This document shows, piece after piece, positions 14,098-14,304 of a DNA stretch of 14,304 nucleotides. This DNA is from DAMCAP01 sp964370205 (GTDB lineage: Bacteria; Bacillota; Clostridia; Oscillospirales; Ruminococcaceae), in NCBI GenBank assembly GCA_964370205.1, contig CAYJIK010000050.1, positions 1 to 14,304 of the forward strand. Reading direction: 5' to 3'. The notes beneath the pieces are model-generated. The model worked only from the letters and a program-made list of their open reading frames with translations, had not been told where the DNA came from and did no database searches. The position numbers were made by a program, and so were the translations under genes. Each line of letters starts with the position of its first letter. The stretch's first letter is position 1.

Positions 14098-14157
14098 GAG
14101 TAGTTTTTGTATACTCTTTGTATTTTCAAGTGTGTATATTACTTGTTTTTGCTCTTT

Positions 14158-14304
14158 TTAAGTGCGTTGATGCTTGTTTTGGGGTTGGTGTATGTCGGTT
14201 AGGTACGTAACCAACCCTTTCCACGTAGCTAGGGTGACAGTAATAGAACCAAGCACGCCTGCGGACAAAGTTTTAAGAGTTTGGGTAGCGTCTGGGTTTC
14301 GACT
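14158..14304 (-). CDS. Possible 3' end of a minus-strand gene, cut by the window
   Basis: The minus strand is open from the right edge for 48 codons to TAA at 14160-14158. The encoded tail has a hydrophobic stretch (SAGVLGSITVTLATWKGLV) followed by a polar end (QPQNKHQRT), as in the C-terminus of a membrane protein. Other frames on both strands here are broken by stops. It would converge on the M24 peptidase gene, leaving a 60-base T-rich gap. An inverted repeat, GGGTTGGT (14182-14189) with ACCAACCC (14210-14217), lies inside the frame and could instead be a terminator for the peptidase gene. An open run this short can occur by chance. No family recognised. Confidence 0.3.
   Translation of the reverse strand, partial: SRNPDATQTLKTLSAGVLGSITVTLATWKGLVTYLTDIHQPQNKHQRT

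Overview
The window looks like a chromosomal segment of a mid-GC Gram-positive gut-type Clostridium relative (Clostridia, possibly Oscillospirales/Ruminococcaceae). The grounds are strong AGGAGG-type ribosome binding sites, sigma-A-like promoters, a B12-dependent class II ribonucleotide reductase, a DegV lipid-binding protein, and intergenic GTAGGGG...CCCCTAC palindromes of a kind I associate with such genomes. Species-level placement is not possible from the sequence alone. No phage, IS, CRISPR, tRNA or rRNA gene was found.

Layout. 1-1434: MATE-family efflux protein (+), start outside the window. 1441-1518: repeat copy 1. 1574-2080: GNAT acetyltransferase (+). 2168-4971: its own promoter, then a tight three-gene operon of MFS transporter, radical SAM enzyme and polyamine-type GNAT acetyltransferase. 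4981-5409: a second, convergent GNAT (-), divergent from a small nitroreductase (5499-6005, +). 6034-6131: repeat copy 2. 6194-6679: unrecognised Met/Gly-rich two-helix membrane protein (-). 6680-6949: divergent promoter region with two overlapping perfect palindromes. 6950-8203: glyA (+), followed by a very strong terminator. 8307-8774: fourth GNAT (+). 8835-8913: repeat copy 3. 8944-11223: nrdJ (-), with an inverted repeat in its leader. 11532-11609: repeat copy 4. 11637-12476: DegV family protein (-). 12477-12933: intergenic region with a decayed half copy of the repeat and a promoter. 12934-14097: M24 metallopeptidase (+). 14158-14304: possible end of a minus-strand gene cut by the window.

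How the genes relate. Most are housekeeping (glyA for one-carbon/serine metabolism, nrdJ for deoxynucleotide supply, an M24 peptidase, DegV) or small-molecule defence/export genes (MATE, MFS, four GNATs, nitroreductase). The only clear multi-gene operon is MFS-radical SAM-GNAT.

The most unusual structure is the repeat family. Each of the four full copies is two inverted half-units that fold into a four-way-junction cloverleaf. Stem sequences differ between half-units while pairing is kept. Each copy sits just downstream of a gene 3' end, has a T-rich tail at one end, and points in the direction of that gene's transcription. This suggests mobile-type palindromes domesticated as terminators. 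A fifth, decayed half copy lies upstream of the M24 peptidase gene.
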